Below are positions 1-8,810 of a DNA stretch of 60,497 nt, in pieces. Each line of letters begins with the position of its first letter. Position 1 is the first letter of the stretch. Position numbers and translations under genes: made by a program. The DNA lies in NCBI GenBank assembly GCA_016791365.1, contig JAEUMT010000020.1, forward strand, positions 1 through 60,497, written 5' to 3'. A model generated the notes under the pieces. It saw nothing but the letters and a program-made list of their open reading frames with translations, was not told the DNA's origin and searched no databases. The DNA comes from Hyphomonadaceae bacterium. GTDB taxonomy: Bacteria; Pseudomonadota; Alphaproteobacteria; Caulobacterales; Aquidulcibacteraceae.

Positions 1-31
1 CAGGCCGGCGAGACGCCGACGGTCCATATTA
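1..31. repeat. REP-A element, one arm
   Basis: Right arm of the GGACCGCCGGC palindromic family, ending in GGTCCATATTA. The last three bases are the reverse complement of the TAA stop codon of the helicase gene at 29-2683. Any inverted partner lies outside the window. Further copies are at 9886-9953, 24088-24155 and 37446-37463. Confidence 0.75.
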
Positions 32-2683
32 ACTCATTGCCTCCGCGATCAACGAAGCCGCATCCTCCAGCACCGCTTCGTCGGCGCCGCCGCGGACGCC
101 GACTTTGCCCATCTCCAGCATCACCGGGGCGGCGAAGGGTGAGACGTGCGGGAGATCGCGGTGAACGATCTTACCTTTGATGCGGGCGAGCAGCGCGCCG
201 AGACGCTTGATATCGAGATAGCCCTCGCCTGCGTCGGCGAAGGCGGCTTGCAGGAGGATGTGGTCGGGTTCGTATTGTTTCAGGACGTCGTAGATCAGGT
301 CGGCGGAGAAGGTAACCTGGCGGCCGGTTTTGCGTTCGGCGCCGGGGAGGTTGCGATTGATCATGCCGGCGATGACGGCGCACTTGGAAAACGTTGACTT
401 CATCAACGTGCTTTCGCTCAGCCAGGATTCGAGATCATCGCCCAACATGTCTTCATCGAAGAGCGCGGCGAGATCGACATCGCCCATCGGTTCGAGGCCC
501 CAGACAGCCATGGCGTATTCGCTGGCGAGAAAACCGGTGGGATTTTTGCCGAGACGTTCGAGGCGGCGGGTGATCAGAACGCCGAGCGTCTGTTGCGCAA
601 GACGGCCTTCGAACGGGTAGCAGACGAGATAGTGTTTGGCGCCGCGCGGGAATGTTTCGACCAGCATTTCGTCCGGCGCGGGCACGACGGAGCGGCGCTT
701 CTGCATCCTGATCCAATCGCGCACTTGCGGCGGCAGCTTTCTCTGCTTCTTCGGGTCGTGCAGCATGTGGCGCACGCGATCGGCGAGGAACGTTGAGAGC
801 GGAAACTTGCCGCCTGCATAGGATGGGACTTTTGGCGTCTCGTCGCCGTGGGCGCGGACGACGAGCGCGTCGGTCTCGCGTACGCCGATCAGACGCAGGA
901 TTTCGCCGGCGAACAGGAAGGTGTCGCCGGGCGCGAGGCCTTCGATAAAGTATTCTTCGATTTGACCGAGGCGGCGGCCCGCGACGAGCGGCGCACCGCC
1001 CCCTTCGTCACGCGCTGTGCGCGCGTTTCTTCCCCCGCGCGCGGGGGAAGAAACGCGGCGGTCCGACGGGCGATGCGCTAAGCGTACGTCGAGCATTTCA
1101 GATTCGACGATGGCGCCGACATTCATGCGGTGTTGCTGCGCAACGGCGGGATTGCGCGCTTTCCAAAGATTGGTGTGCGGGTCCTGGACGATGCGGCGAT
1201 AGCGATCGTAGCTGCGCAGCGCGTAGCCGCCGGTGGCGACGAGATCGATAGTGCGATCGAACGTGGAGCGCGGGAGATTGGCGTAAGGCGCTGTGCTTTT
1301 CACTTCGGCGTAGAGTGCGTCCTCGTCAAACGGCTCGCCGCAGGCGCAGCCCATGATGTGTTGGGCCAGGCAATCGAGACCGCCGACGCGGCGCGATTCG
1401 CCATCGAGCGCGCCTTCTTTCACGGCTTCCTGGGCGGAGCGGCATTCCAGAACTTCGAAGCGATTGCTGGGCGCCAGCAAAGCGCGCGAGGGCTCGTTGT
1501 AACGATGGTTGGCGCGGCCGATGCGTTGAACGAGACGCGCGCAGCCCTTTGGGGCGCCGATCTGGATGACGAGGTCAACGTCGCCCCAGTCAATGCCGAG
1601 ATCGAGGGTGGAGGTGCAGACGACGGCGCGGAGTTTGCCGGCCGCCATGGCAGCTTCGACTTTGCGGCGTTGAGCGACATCGAGCGAGCCGTGGTGGAGC
1701 GCGATGGGGAGAACATCGTCGTTGACGCGCCACAGTTCCTGGAAGGTCATCTCCGCTTGGGCGCGCGTGTTGACGAAGACCAGCGCGAGCTTCGTTTTCT
1801 TGATCGCTTCGTAGATTTCGGGAATGGCGTGGCGCGCGGTGTGGCCGGACCATGGGATGCGCGCGTTGGTATCGAGCACGTCGATGATCGGGGCTGCACC
1901 TGGCGGGGCTTTGACAATGATGTTGCGCAAATCTCCTCCTCCCCCTTGCGGGGAGGAGGTCGGGAGGTGGGGGGCGTTCAATTGAGCAGGCGCCTGCGTG
2001 GTTGAACGCCCCCCCTCACCCTGCCCTCTCCCCCGCGAGGGGGGAGAGGGTTCTGAACCGAGCAACCAATGTACGAGTCCCGCTTCATCCGCGACGGTGG
2101 CGCTGAGGCCGATGCGGCGATGCGCGGGGGCCCAGCGTTGCAGACGCGCGAGGGCGAGCGCCAAAAGATCGCCGCGTTTGGTGGGGGCGAGAGCGTGGAT
2201 TTCGTCGATGACGATGGCTTGCAAATCTTCGAAGAAGACGCGCGCATGTTCGGAGGCGATGAGCAGCGATAATTGCTCAGGCGTGGTGAGTAGAATGTCG
2301 GGCGGGTGGCTGCGCTGACGTTGGCGCTTCGAGGATGGCGTGTCGCCGGTACGGGTTTCGATGCGCAGGCCGAGCTGCATCTCGCTTGCCGGAATGCCGA
2401 GGTTGCGCGCGACATCGGTGGTCAGCGCTTTCAGCGGCGAAACATAGAGCGTGTGCAAACGATGCGGGCGGCGTGAGCCTTCGGCTTTCAGCGGCGCAAG
2501 TTCGATCAGGCTTGGCAGGAAGCCAGCGAGGGTTTTTCCGGCGCCGGTTGGGGCGATCAGCAATGTGGAGAGACCGGCCTGAGCGCGGGAGATGAGTTCG
2601 AGCTGATGCGGCCGCGGCGCCCAGCCGCGCGCGGCGAACCATTCCTCGAATGGCGACGGCAGAAGTGGAACGCGCGCGTCCAT
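29..2683 (-). CDS. Lhr-like DEXH-box helicase (ligase-associated type)
   Basis: ATP-dependent superfamily 2 helicase of the Lhr group, of the type often found with DNA-repair ligase and a metallo-exonuclease. Walker A APTGAGKT lies near residues 44-51 and the DEIH box near 160; a helicase C domain follows, then the Lhr winged-helix and C-terminal region. The ATG at 2683 is chosen; a TTG six codons upstream (2701) is the only longer start. Two stretches do not belong to the family and coincide with palindromic DNA repeats: a Pro/Gly/Arg/Ser-rich segment around residues 210-251 (DNA 1931-2055), between the two RecA-like lobes, and one around residues 540-565 (DNA 1023-1056 and flanks). The frame stays open through both, so the gene is probably functional. 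The stop codon lies inside a REP arm. No ligase gene is visible; it may lie beyond the left edge. Confidence 0.9.
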   Translation of the reverse strand: MDARVPLLPSPFEEWFAARGWAPRPHQLELISRAQAGLSTLLIAPTGAGKTLAGFLPSLIELAPLKAEGSRRPHRLHTLYVSPLKALTTDVARNLGIPASEMQLGLRIETRTGDTPSSKRQRQRSHPPDILLTTPEQLSLLIASEHARVFFEDLQAIVIDEIHALAPTKRGDLLALALARLQRWAPAHRRIGLSATVADEAGLVHWLLGSEPSPPSRGRGQGEGGRSTTQAPAQLNAPHLPTSSPQGGGGDLRNIIVKAPPGAAPIIDVLDTNARIPWSGHTARHAIPEIYEAIKKTKLALVFVNTRAQAEMTFQELWRVNDDVLPIALHHGSLDVAQRRKVEAAMAAGKLRAVVCTSTLDLGIDWGDVDLVIQIGAPKGCARLVQRIGRANHRYNEPSRALLAPSNRFEVLECRSAQEAVKEGALDGESRRVGGLDCLAQHIMGCACGEPFDEDALYAEVKSTAPYANLPRSTFDRTIDLVATGGYALRSYDRYRRIVQDPHTNLWKARNPAVAQQHRMNVGAIVESEMLDVRLAHRPSDRRVSSPARGGRNARTARDEGGGAPLVAGRRLGQIEEYFIEGLAPGDTFLFAGEILRLIGVRETDALVVRAHGDETPKVPSYAGGKFPLSTFLADRVRHMLHDPKKQRKLPPQVRDWIRMQKRRSVVPAPDEMLVETFPRGAKHYLVCYPFEGRLAQQTLGVLITRRLERLGKNPTGFLASEYAMAVWGLEPMGDVDLAALFDEDMLGDDLESWLSESTLMKSTFSKCAVIAGMINRNLPGAERKTGRQVTFSADLIYDVLKQYEPDHILLQAAFADAGEGYLDIKRLGALLARIKGKIVHRDLPHVSPFAAPVMLEMGKVGVRGGADEAVLEDAASLIAEAMS
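1023..1056. repeat. Perfect 34-nt palindrome inside the helicase gene
   Basis: Two 17-nt arms with no spacer (1023-1039 and 1040-1056), reading GCGTTTCTTCCCCC outward from each end. It is translated within the helicase as part of an SSPARGG-containing segment that interrupts the conserved region before the EEYF motif. Confidence 0.85.
1931..2055. repeat. Composite palindromic element inside the helicase gene
   Basis: Two GC-rich hairpins at the ends (CTCC-rich around 1935-1958 and CCCTCTCCCC-rich around 2024-2050) flank a longer inverted repeat. In that repeat, ggcgttcaa at about 1973-1981 pairs with ttgaacgcc at about 2002-2010, and both arms continue into G/C runs. The element adds about 42 residues to the helicase without breaking its frame. 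The same family occurs at 9324-9452, 28212-28254 and 50194-50287. Confidence 0.8.
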
Positions 2684-2766
2684 GACGCCAATGTAGTGCA
2701 AAGCGGCCCGGGCCGAAGCCCTCCCCGCCGTTGAGCGGCCGCAATTGGCATGGCATGGTCCGCCCC

Positions 2767-3444
2767 ATGTTCAGGACATTCCGATTTCTGATTATCGCCG
2801 GCGTGGCGGCGTTTGCCGTATCCGCCGCGGCTCAGAGCGTGGGACCGGCGCTTCTCATTGAAGCGGTCGCGGCGACGCAGGCCGCCAAGGCCGATTACGC
2901 GTTCGATTTTGAATTGGATACGTCGAAGGCCAATTGGCGGGCGCGATTTGATCCGGAGGCGACGCCGAATCTGCGGCTCGTCGCGCCGGCCCGCGAGCAG
3001 CTCGACAACACTCAACGCCAAGCGTTTGACCGGATGGCCGCCGATTTCGAGGGCGTATCCTGGTGCGCCAGCGAGAGCATGGGGCGGGTCAGCAGTATGC
3101 GGCTGGTGCGCGAAGACGAGACCAGCGCGACGTATTCGTTTCAGCCGACGCGAGAGAGCATACGCAGTGAGCGCGCGCGTCAGTTTGCGGACCGGTTGCG
3201 CGGCGAGGTGACGATCCTGAAGGCGGCGCCGGATATTGCGCGCGTGCGCTTGTTCGCGGCTGAGAGTTTCAGCCCCGTGCCGTTGGTTCGAGTCGATGCA
3301 TTCAACACGGTGATCACGTGCCAGGCGGCGCCGAACGGACGGCGCTTCGCGGCGGAGACGAATACGCACTTGCGCGGCAGCGCATTCGGGCAGGCGTTTG
3401 ACGAGCGCTCGGTGCAGCGCGCGCGGAATCTGAGCGCGTCATGA
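2767..3444 (+). CDS. Secreted protein of unknown function
   Basis: A 225-residue protein with an N-terminal signal peptide: a short basic start, a hydrophobic stretch, then AAAQ as the probable signal peptidase I site near residue 23. No enzyme motif is recognised. Two cysteines, one in a WCAS context mid-protein and one in TCQA near the end, could form a disulfide. The ATG at 2767 is preferred over two upstream starts because the signal peptide begins there. It overlaps the next gene by four bases (ATGA), so the two are probably co-translated and may act together at the envelope. Confidence 0.7.
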   Translation: MFRTFRFLIIAGVAAFAVSAAAQSVGPALLIEAVAATQAAKADYAFDFELDTSKANWRARFDPEATPNLRLVAPAREQLDNTQRQAFDRMAADFEGVSWCASESMGRVSSMRLVREDETSATYSFQPTRESIRSERARQFADRLRGEVTILKAAPDIARVRLFAAESFSPVPLVRVDAFNTVITCQAAPNGRRFAAETNTHLRGSAFGQAFDERSVQRARNLSAS

Positions 3445-4139
3445 AGGCGCCTCACCTTCGCGCGGATCGCGTTCTGGCGACGCTGGAGCAATTGCAGACG
3501 CGGATCAATGCGCGCTTCCCCGATGCCGGGCTTTCGAAGGTTTGCGCCGACGTCATCGATACGGCGCGGTTTTGCTCGCGCGACGCCGCCAATTTGGCGC
3601 GTCCGCGCCCGCTCTGGAGGCTCGGCGCGCTGACCTTGGTGGGCCTTGGGATCGCCGCGCAGATCAGCGCCTTCCGGTTCTTGAATATTCGGGTGAGCAC
3701 GCTCACAGCGCCGGAATTGCTGCAGGGCCTGGAAGCGGCGGTGAACCTGCTGATCCTGTTCGGCGGCGCGACCTGGTTTTTGCTGACGCTTGAGGAGCGG
3801 ATGAAGCGGGAACGGGCGCTCGATGCGTTGCACCGGCTGCGTCAGCTCGCGCACGTCATCGACATGCACCAGCTGACCAAGGATCCGACGGTGGTGCTGG
3901 ACGCCCGGAAGACGGCCGCCTCGCCCGACCGGACGATGACGCAGTTCGAACTGACGCGATATTTGGACTATTGCGCCGAGATGCTGTCGTTGATCGGCAA
4001 GCTGGCGGCGCTCTATGCGGACCGGGTGCGCGACAGCGTCGTGATCGCGGCGGTGAACGACGTTGAGAACCTGACGGCAGGGTTGGGCCGCAAGATCTGG
4101 CAAAAGATCACGATCATCGGGGCGCTCGAGGAGCACTGA
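3441..4139 (+). CDS. Membrane-anchored protein of unknown function
   Basis: 232 residues. A soluble N-terminal part of about 55 residues is followed by two transmembrane helices (roughly residues 57-80 and 95-115) that end in a charged EERMKRE segment. A helical cytoplasmic C-terminal half follows. It is translationally coupled to the secreted protein upstream. I do not recognise the family. The two-helix hairpin with long cytoplasmic ends suggests a small envelope scaffold rather than a transporter, but that is inference. Confidence 0.65.
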   Translation: MKAPHLRADRVLATLEQLQTRINARFPDAGLSKVCADVIDTARFCSRDAANLARPRPLWRLGALTLVGLGIAAQISAFRFLNIRVSTLTAPELLQGLEAAVNLLILFGGATWFLLTLEERMKRERALDALHRLRQLAHVIDMHQLTKDPTVVLDARKTAASPDRTMTQFELTRYLDYCAEMLSLIGKLAALYADRVRDSVVIAAVNDVENLTAGLGRKIWQKITIIGALEEH

Positions 4140-4249
4140 GACCCAAAACGCTAACCAAGATTAACCTCGGCTTGAGCAGTCTCCTTCAGCGAAAATCAAA
4201 TAATCGGCGTTAGTATCTCGGGTTCGGTTTGGGGTCTTAGGGTCGATGC

Positions 4250-5152
4250 ATGCAGGGGGTTGATCAGTTCGATCTGTCCGGCCTGACCGCGCTTGTCCTG
4301 GACGACAATCATTATGAGCGCGGCATTTCGCTCGATCAGCTCCGCGCCATGGGGTTTGGCCGCGCTATCGGCGTCGCCAACATCGTGGAAGCCTGGGAAG
4401 GCGTGCGACTTTCAAATCCCGACGTCATCCTGATGGATTGGGTCGGCGGACCTGGCGCTGCCGGTCTCGAATTCGCGCGCCGGATTCGCAAGAACGAGGA
4501 AACGCCAAATCGCGCCGTGCCGATGTTCATGCTGACCTCGCGCGGCGCCGCGGCGGACGTGGAGCTGGCGCGCCGCTCGGGGGTGGACGGTTATTTACGC
4601 AAGCCGATCTCGTCGTTCGCGCTGCTGCAGCGCGTGAAGACGGTGCTGGTCAATCCGCAGCCGTTTGTGGTGACCGCAAGCTATGTTGGCCCCTGCCGGC
4701 GCCGGCGGCGTCCGGACTTGAACTATCTTGGCCCGCTGCGCCGGCTTGATGACGCCGCGCCTGAACAGCTGGTTCGAGGCGACAATGAAGAGCTTGATCT
4801 TAAGGCCGATCTGGCGCGTGCGCGCGTTGCGGCGCTTGAAGCCACGGCGCGGGCGCTGATGCCGGGCGACGCAAAACAGGCGCGCGTCGTTTATCGCGCG
4901 GTGCAGGATCTCGTCGAAGTTGGCGAACAGATCGGCGACCCCAGCCTCGCCATGGGCGCACGGGAAATGGCGCGCTATCTCCAGGCGCAAGGCGCGACCG
5001 ATCGGCTCGATCCAGAAGTCGTCCGCACGCACGTCGCGGCGCTCTACCAGCTTGTTCACCTGCCGCACGCGCTGTGCGAGGAGCGTCAGCGCGTGGCGAG
5101 CAGCTTGAAGCGCATGGTCGATAAAAAGCTGAAACAGGCCGACGCAGCGTAA
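4250..5152 (+). CDS. CheY-like receiver protein with a helical C-terminal domain
   Basis: Residues 12-132 form a receiver domain: the acidic pair D18-D19, the phospho-acceptor D63 in ILMDW, T96/S97 and K118 in LRKP are all present, so phosphorylation is expected. Residues 150-300 are alpha-helical, rich in Arg and Ala, and match no output domain I know; there is no DNA-binding helix-turn-helix, GGDEF or HD motif. It stands alone with no kinase beside it, so its partner is encoded elsewhere. The ATG at 4250 follows an AT-richer 110-base leader containing a TAACC/TTAACC pair at 4151-4166. Single-domain or odd-output regulators of this kind are common in stalked and flagellated alphaproteobacteria. 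Confidence 0.8.
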   Translation: MQGVDQFDLSGLTALVLDDNHYERGISLDQLRAMGFGRAIGVANIVEAWEGVRLSNPDVILMDWVGGPGAAGLEFARRIRKNEETPNRAVPMFMLTSRGAAADVELARRSGVDGYLRKPISSFALLQRVKTVLVNPQPFVVTASYVGPCRRRRRPDLNYLGPLRRLDDAAPEQLVRGDNEELDLKADLARARVAALEATARALMPGDAKQARVVYRAVQDLVEVGEQIGDPSLAMGAREMARYLQAQGATDRLDPEVVRTHVAALYQLVHLPHALCEERQRVASSLKRMVDKKLKQADAA

Positions 5153-5229
5153 ATTGATCCGCACGCCGCCGGCGCGCGTACGAACCCTCGAACCATTTGT
5201 GCGTTGTCTGACGCAATAGGGAACGAGGC

Positions 5230-5631
5230 ATGCTGACTTACATCTGCGCTTGGGTCGCGGCAGGCCTCGCCTTTCTGGCGCTCGACGCAGTGTGGCTAAG
5301 CCAGATGACGCCGCGGCTCTATAAGCCGATGATGGGCGAGATGATGCGCGCCAATACCGACTTTGCCGCCGCCGGAATTTTCTACGTCATCTATGTCAGC
5401 GCGATTGTGTTCTTCGCGGTGGCGCCGGCGTTGGAACAACAAAGCTTATCCAAGGCGATCACGACGGGGGCGATCCTGGGCTTTGTGGCGTACGCGACGT
5501 ATGATCTTTCCAACCAGGCGACGTTGAAGATGTGGGATTGGAAGCTCACGCTCGCGGATATGGCGTGGGGCACGTTCGCGACGGCGGTTGCGGCGGGTGT
5601 GGCTTACGCGGTTTCGTCGCGGCTGACGTGA
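5230..5631 (+). CDS. DUF2177 family membrane protein
   Basis: 133 residues with four predicted transmembrane helices and the family signature near the start (LALDAVWL) and in the third helix (ATYDLSNQAT). The function of the family is unknown; members are small inner-membrane proteins. Its 3' end overlaps the convergent MFS gene by 28 bases (5604-5631), so the two transcripts are antisense to each other at their ends. Confidence 0.85.
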   Translation: MLTYICAWVAAGLAFLALDAVWLSQMTPRLYKPMMGEMMRANTDFAAAGIFYVIYVSAIVFFAVAPALEQQSLSKAITTGAILGFVAYATYDLSNQATLKMWDWKLTLADMAWGTFATAVAAGVAYAVSSRLT

Positions 5632-7031
5632 GGCGGTGGCTTCACGAACAGAAGCAAGATCAGACCGGCGAGCAGCAAAATCGCGATCGAGGCAAAGCCG
5701 GCGCGCAGGCTGTGATAGGCGGTGGTGAAATACGCCACCAGAGCTGGCGCCAGAAACGCGGTTGCGGAGCCTGAAAGCGCGTAGAGGCCAAACACCTCCC
5801 CTTCCATGCCGGCAGGTGCAAGATGGGCCATCAACGCGCGGCTTGAACCGTAAGCGGCGGTGATCGAAATCGCGATGATGATGGCGAAGCCGAGATAGGC
5901 GAGTTCAGGGCCGGTGGCGAAGAATGGGCTATTCCAGACAGGAACATCAGGCGTCACCGGCATGAAGAACATGGTCGTCGGCGACATCGAGACCATGAAC
6001 ACCAAACACGCCGTTGTCGCCGCGATCTCGATGACGACGGCGCGTTTGAGGCCGACGGCGTGGTCGAGCCAGCCGCTCAACACGCCGCCGAAGACGGCGA
6101 AGATGCTGAGCGTGATGCCGTAGCAGAGCATTTCAAGCAGGCCCCAGCCCATCACGCCGGACGCATAGACGCCGCTGAACAAGAGGATCGCCGTCTTGCC
6201 GTCGGCGTAGAGCATGCGGGCGATAAGGTACAAAGCGACGTTGCCGTAGTCGCGGAGCTTGCGGATGGTGCGGATGACGTTGCCAACGCCGTGGCGCATC
6301 GCATCGCCGAAGCGTTCGCCGGTTGTGGTGAGATCGCGGGTGTAGAGGAAAAGCGGGATTGAGAAGAGAACCAGCCACGCGGCGCACAGAAGCGTCACGG
6401 CGCGGTTCGGCTCGTGCGCGGCGGGGTCCAGGCCGAAGAGCGGCGCCTCGGGGATGAAGGGCAACGCGACCTGGCCCGGCAGCGCCATCGTGATGAGCAC
6501 GAACAAGAGCAGCAGCACGGACGCGGCGTTGCCGAGCGCGAGGCCCATGCCGGAGACGCGCGAGAGCATTGACGGCGGCGCGGCGCGCGTGAGCAGAGAA
6601 TTATGCAGCACTTCGGTGTAAACGAAGGCGATGCCGGACATGACGGTGCACAAACCGATCGCCCACAGGGTCAATCCGGCTTCATTGGGAAGCGCGAACC
6701 AGCGAAGCCCGATGCCGAGCGCCAGCGTGCCGATGCACAACGCCAGTAGCGGCTTGCGCCGTCCCATGCGATCGCTCGCGGCGCCGATGAACGGCGCGGA
6801 GAGCGCGATGATCATGCCGGAGATCGTGTGCCAGCCGGCGATGATGGCCTGGCCGCGCACGGGATCGCCGATCACGACGCTCGCGACGTAGGGCGCGAAA
6901 ACGTAGATGTCGCCGAGCAGCACCCACGGATTGCGCGCCCACTCAAAGAGCGCCCAACTCCAGGAACCGCGATTGATTTTTTGCCCCGCCCCGCCCTGTC
7001 TGGACGTCGCATCAGCGGGCGCCACACTCAT
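5604..7031 (-). CDS. MFS transporter, UMF1/Atg22-like
   Basis: 475 residues with about 11-12 hydrophobic helices. The SWALFEWARNPW start and the DRMGRRKP loop between helices 2 and 3 are typical of the UMF1 (vacuole effluxer Atg22-like) branch of the major facilitator superfamily. The substrate is unknown. It is the last gene of a TetR-esterase-transporter operon: its ATG abuts the stop codon of the esterase gene with no spacer. The operon suggests export or uptake of a compound that the esterase processes and the TetR senses. The last 28 bases overlap the convergent DUF2177 gene. Confidence 0.85.
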   Translation of the reverse strand: MSVAPADATSRQGGAGQKINRGSWSWALFEWARNPWVLLGDIYVFAPYVASVVIGDPVRGQAIIAGWHTISGMIIALSAPFIGAASDRMGRRKPLLALCIGTLALGIGLRWFALPNEAGLTLWAIGLCTVMSGIAFVYTEVLHNSLLTRAAPPSMLSRVSGMGLALGNAASVLLLLFVLITMALPGQVALPFIPEAPLFGLDPAAHEPNRAVTLLCAAWLVLFSIPLFLYTRDLTTTGERFGDAMRHGVGNVIRTIRKLRDYGNVALYLIARMLYADGKTAILLFSGVYASGVMGWGLLEMLCYGITLSIFAVFGGVLSGWLDHAVGLKRAVVIEIAATTACLVFMVSMSPTTMFFMPVTPDVPVWNSPFFATGPELAYLGFAIIIAISITAAYGSSRALMAHLAPAGMEGEVFGLYALSGSATAFLAPALVAYFTTAYHSLRAGFASIAILLLAGLILLLFVKPPPHVSRDETA

Positions 7032-8066
7032 CTAGCGATTGCCCTTGAGCGAGGCGGCGGTCTCGCGCGCGATCTGACGGATCGCAGCTTCGGCGGCCGG
7101 CGCCGCCGACGGGAAGGCGACAAAACCGTGCGGCAGTGAATCGAAGCGCGTGTACGCCACCTTTACGCCGGCCTCCCGCAAACGCTCGCCGTAGGCCGCG
7201 CCTTGGTCGAGCAGCATGTCGAAGCCAGCGCCATAGATCAATGCGGGCGCGAGGCCGCGCAGATCCTGCGCGCGGCCGGGCGATATGCGCGGGTCGCTGG
7301 GGTCGGCGTTCTCCGGGAGATATTGCTTCACGAAGAAATCGAGCGTCTCGGCGGTGAGCGGCCATGCATCGGCGAATTCGTGCATCGATGGGGTGTCGGA
7401 GACGAAGTCGATGCCGGGATAGATGAGCAATTGCAGGACAGGCGGTTTGGCCTTGCGCATCTCCTGCGCGATGATCGCCGAGAACAGCCCGCCCATGCTG
7501 TCGCCGCCGATGGCGGCTTTGCCAACCGGCGCGCCGTAGCGCGCGGCGTTGTCGACGACCCAGTTGTAAACGGCGATGCAGTCATCGAGGCCGATCGGGT
7601 ATTTGAACTCGGGCGCGAGGCGATAATCAACCGAGATCACCGGCGCGCCGGCTTCCTTGGCGATCAAACCACACAAGCGATTGCAGCTTTCGAGCGAACC
7701 GATAACGCCGCCGCCGAAGTGCAGATAGACCATCATCGCCGCGGAATTGTCGCGCACGGTGGGCAGGTAGAGCCGGCACGGCACGGAATGACTGCGGCCA
7801 GTGACGTAGAGCTTTTCGATGCGAACGCCGGATACGTTGCCGCCGCCGAAGAGTTCGGCGCCGGCTTCGGTTTGAGCGCGCAGCGTGGCGACGTTCATCT
7901 TGTCCCACGGGATCGCGCGCTGGCGCGCCTGCGCTTCCAGGAACTGCATGCGCGGATCGAGCGTCATGCCGCGCACCGTGCGCGGTTCGCCGCCTGAGGC
8001 TTTGATCAAAGCTTCGTCGGAACGCGACAGAGCAAGATGCACAAGCGCTTTGCGCAACCAGGACAA
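7032..8066 (-). CDS. Alpha/beta hydrolase, hormone-sensitive-lipase family
   Basis: 344 residues. The oxyanion-hole motif is HFGGG near residues 116-120. The nucleophile is S190 in GGDSMGG, a variant of the usual GDSAGG. Asp 283 or 287 in the GFDMLLDQG segment and His 313 in LPHGF complete the triad. It is expected to hydrolyse short-chain esters. A TTG at 8066 is taken as start because GGGAG precedes it by seven bases; the first ATG would remove 33 residues. It is the middle gene of the TetR operon. Confidence 0.85.
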   Translation of the reverse strand: MSWLRKALVHLALSRSDEALIKASGGEPRTVRGMTLDPRMQFLEAQARQRAIPWDKMNVATLRAQTEAGAELFGGGNVSGVRIEKLYVTGRSHSVPCRLYLPTVRDNSAAMMVYLHFGGGVIGSLESCNRLCGLIAKEAGAPVISVDYRLAPEFKYPIGLDDCIAVYNWVVDNAARYGAPVGKAAIGGDSMGGLFSAIIAQEMRKAKPPVLQLLIYPGIDFVSDTPSMHEFADAWPLTAETLDFFVKQYLPENADPSDPRISPGRAQDLRGLAPALIYGAGFDMLLDQGAAYGERLREAGVKVAYTRFDSLPHGFVAFPSAAPAAEAAIRQIARETAASLKGNR

Positions 8067-8082
8067 ACGGTAGCTCCCAGAT

Positions 8083-8706
8083 TCAGTCTTTGCGGGCCGC
8101 GCCGGTGAGGCCCTTCAACAGAAGGCCGGTTACGAAGTCTGCCGCAGCGTCAATATCGTGCAGCGAACGGCGCAACATGGCCGACCCCACCTCTTGCGCG
8201 ATGCCGATGCAGGCGCAAGCCAGATAATCAGCATCGACATGCGGTGCGTCGCCATGGGCGATCGCATCTTCGAGGCTTTGACGTACTTCCTGGTAAACGG
8301 CCGTCATCTCCGGCGTGTCCATGCGCAGGATATGCGGGCGGCGTTCTTCGATCGGGCGGCCTTCGAGCTGATTGTCCTGCACGATGAAATGAAAGTACGC
8401 GACGAAGGCGGAGTGGAGATAATCCTCGAAGCTCTTGGCGTTCTCACGCGCCATGCGCAGGATTGGGCGAAAGCGCCGGGCGCCGTCGTCCGCCAGCGCA
8501 TCGAACACTTCTTCTTTCGACTTGAAGTAATTGTAGAAGGTGCCGCTCGCGAGATCAGTGCCGCGGATGATGTCGCGCACGGTCGCGGCTTCGTAGCCAA
8601 GCTCCGCGAACACGGCGCGCGCGGCGATGAGGATCGCCTGACGGTTGGCGACCTTGGTCTTCTCGCGCTTGCCTATCGGCTCGACGTTGGCCGCCGTTTC
8701 GCTCAT
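8083..8706 (-). CDS. TetR/AcrR family transcriptional regulator
   Basis: 207 residues. The helix-turn-helix lies at about residues 20-65, with the typical AAR-VFAELGY start and GTFYNYFKSKEE recognition region. The C-terminal ligand-binding domain is family-unspecific. It leads an operon with an esterase and an MFS transporter, and a perfect inverted repeat stands 35 bases upstream of its start, so it probably represses its own operon. It may also control the divergent thioesterase at 8811. Confidence 0.88.
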   Translation of the reverse strand: MSETAANVEPIGKREKTKVANRQAILIAARAVFAELGYEAATVRDIIRGTDLASGTFYNYFKSKEEVFDALADDGARRFRPILRMARENAKSFEDYLHSAFVAYFHFIVQDNQLEGRPIEERRPHILRMDTPEMTAVYQEVRQSLEDAIAHGDAPHVDADYLACACIGIAQEVGSAMLRRSLHDIDAAADFVTGLLLKGLTGAARKD

Positions 8707-8740
8707 CTTTTTCCTCGGATGACTGTTCTGTCAGCTACAA

Positions 8741-8756
8741 CGTCACAAAAGTGACG
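8741..8756. promoter_or_regulatory. Candidate TetR operator
   Basis: Perfect inverted repeat CGTCAC-AAAA-GTGACG in the 104-base divergent region between the TetR gene (start 8706) and the thioesterase gene (start 8811). Position and symmetry fit an autoregulatory TetR operator. No footprint evidence is available. Confidence 0.5.
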
Positions 8757-8810
8757 AAACGTCAATTTGCGACAATGGCGGGGCGGGTCCCGCCCTGCTA
8801 GCACCGCTTC

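Noticed and set aside
1130-2005. A 291-codon open frame on the plus strand opposite the helicase
   Set aside because: It is the complement of a well-supported coding frame; GC-rich codon bias opens the opposite strand. No protein family features.
4151-4166. CtrA-binding site before the receiver gene
   Set aside because: The half-sites are separated by six bases rather than seven, so the TTAA-N7-TTAA consensus is not met. The same holds near motA (52296-52435).
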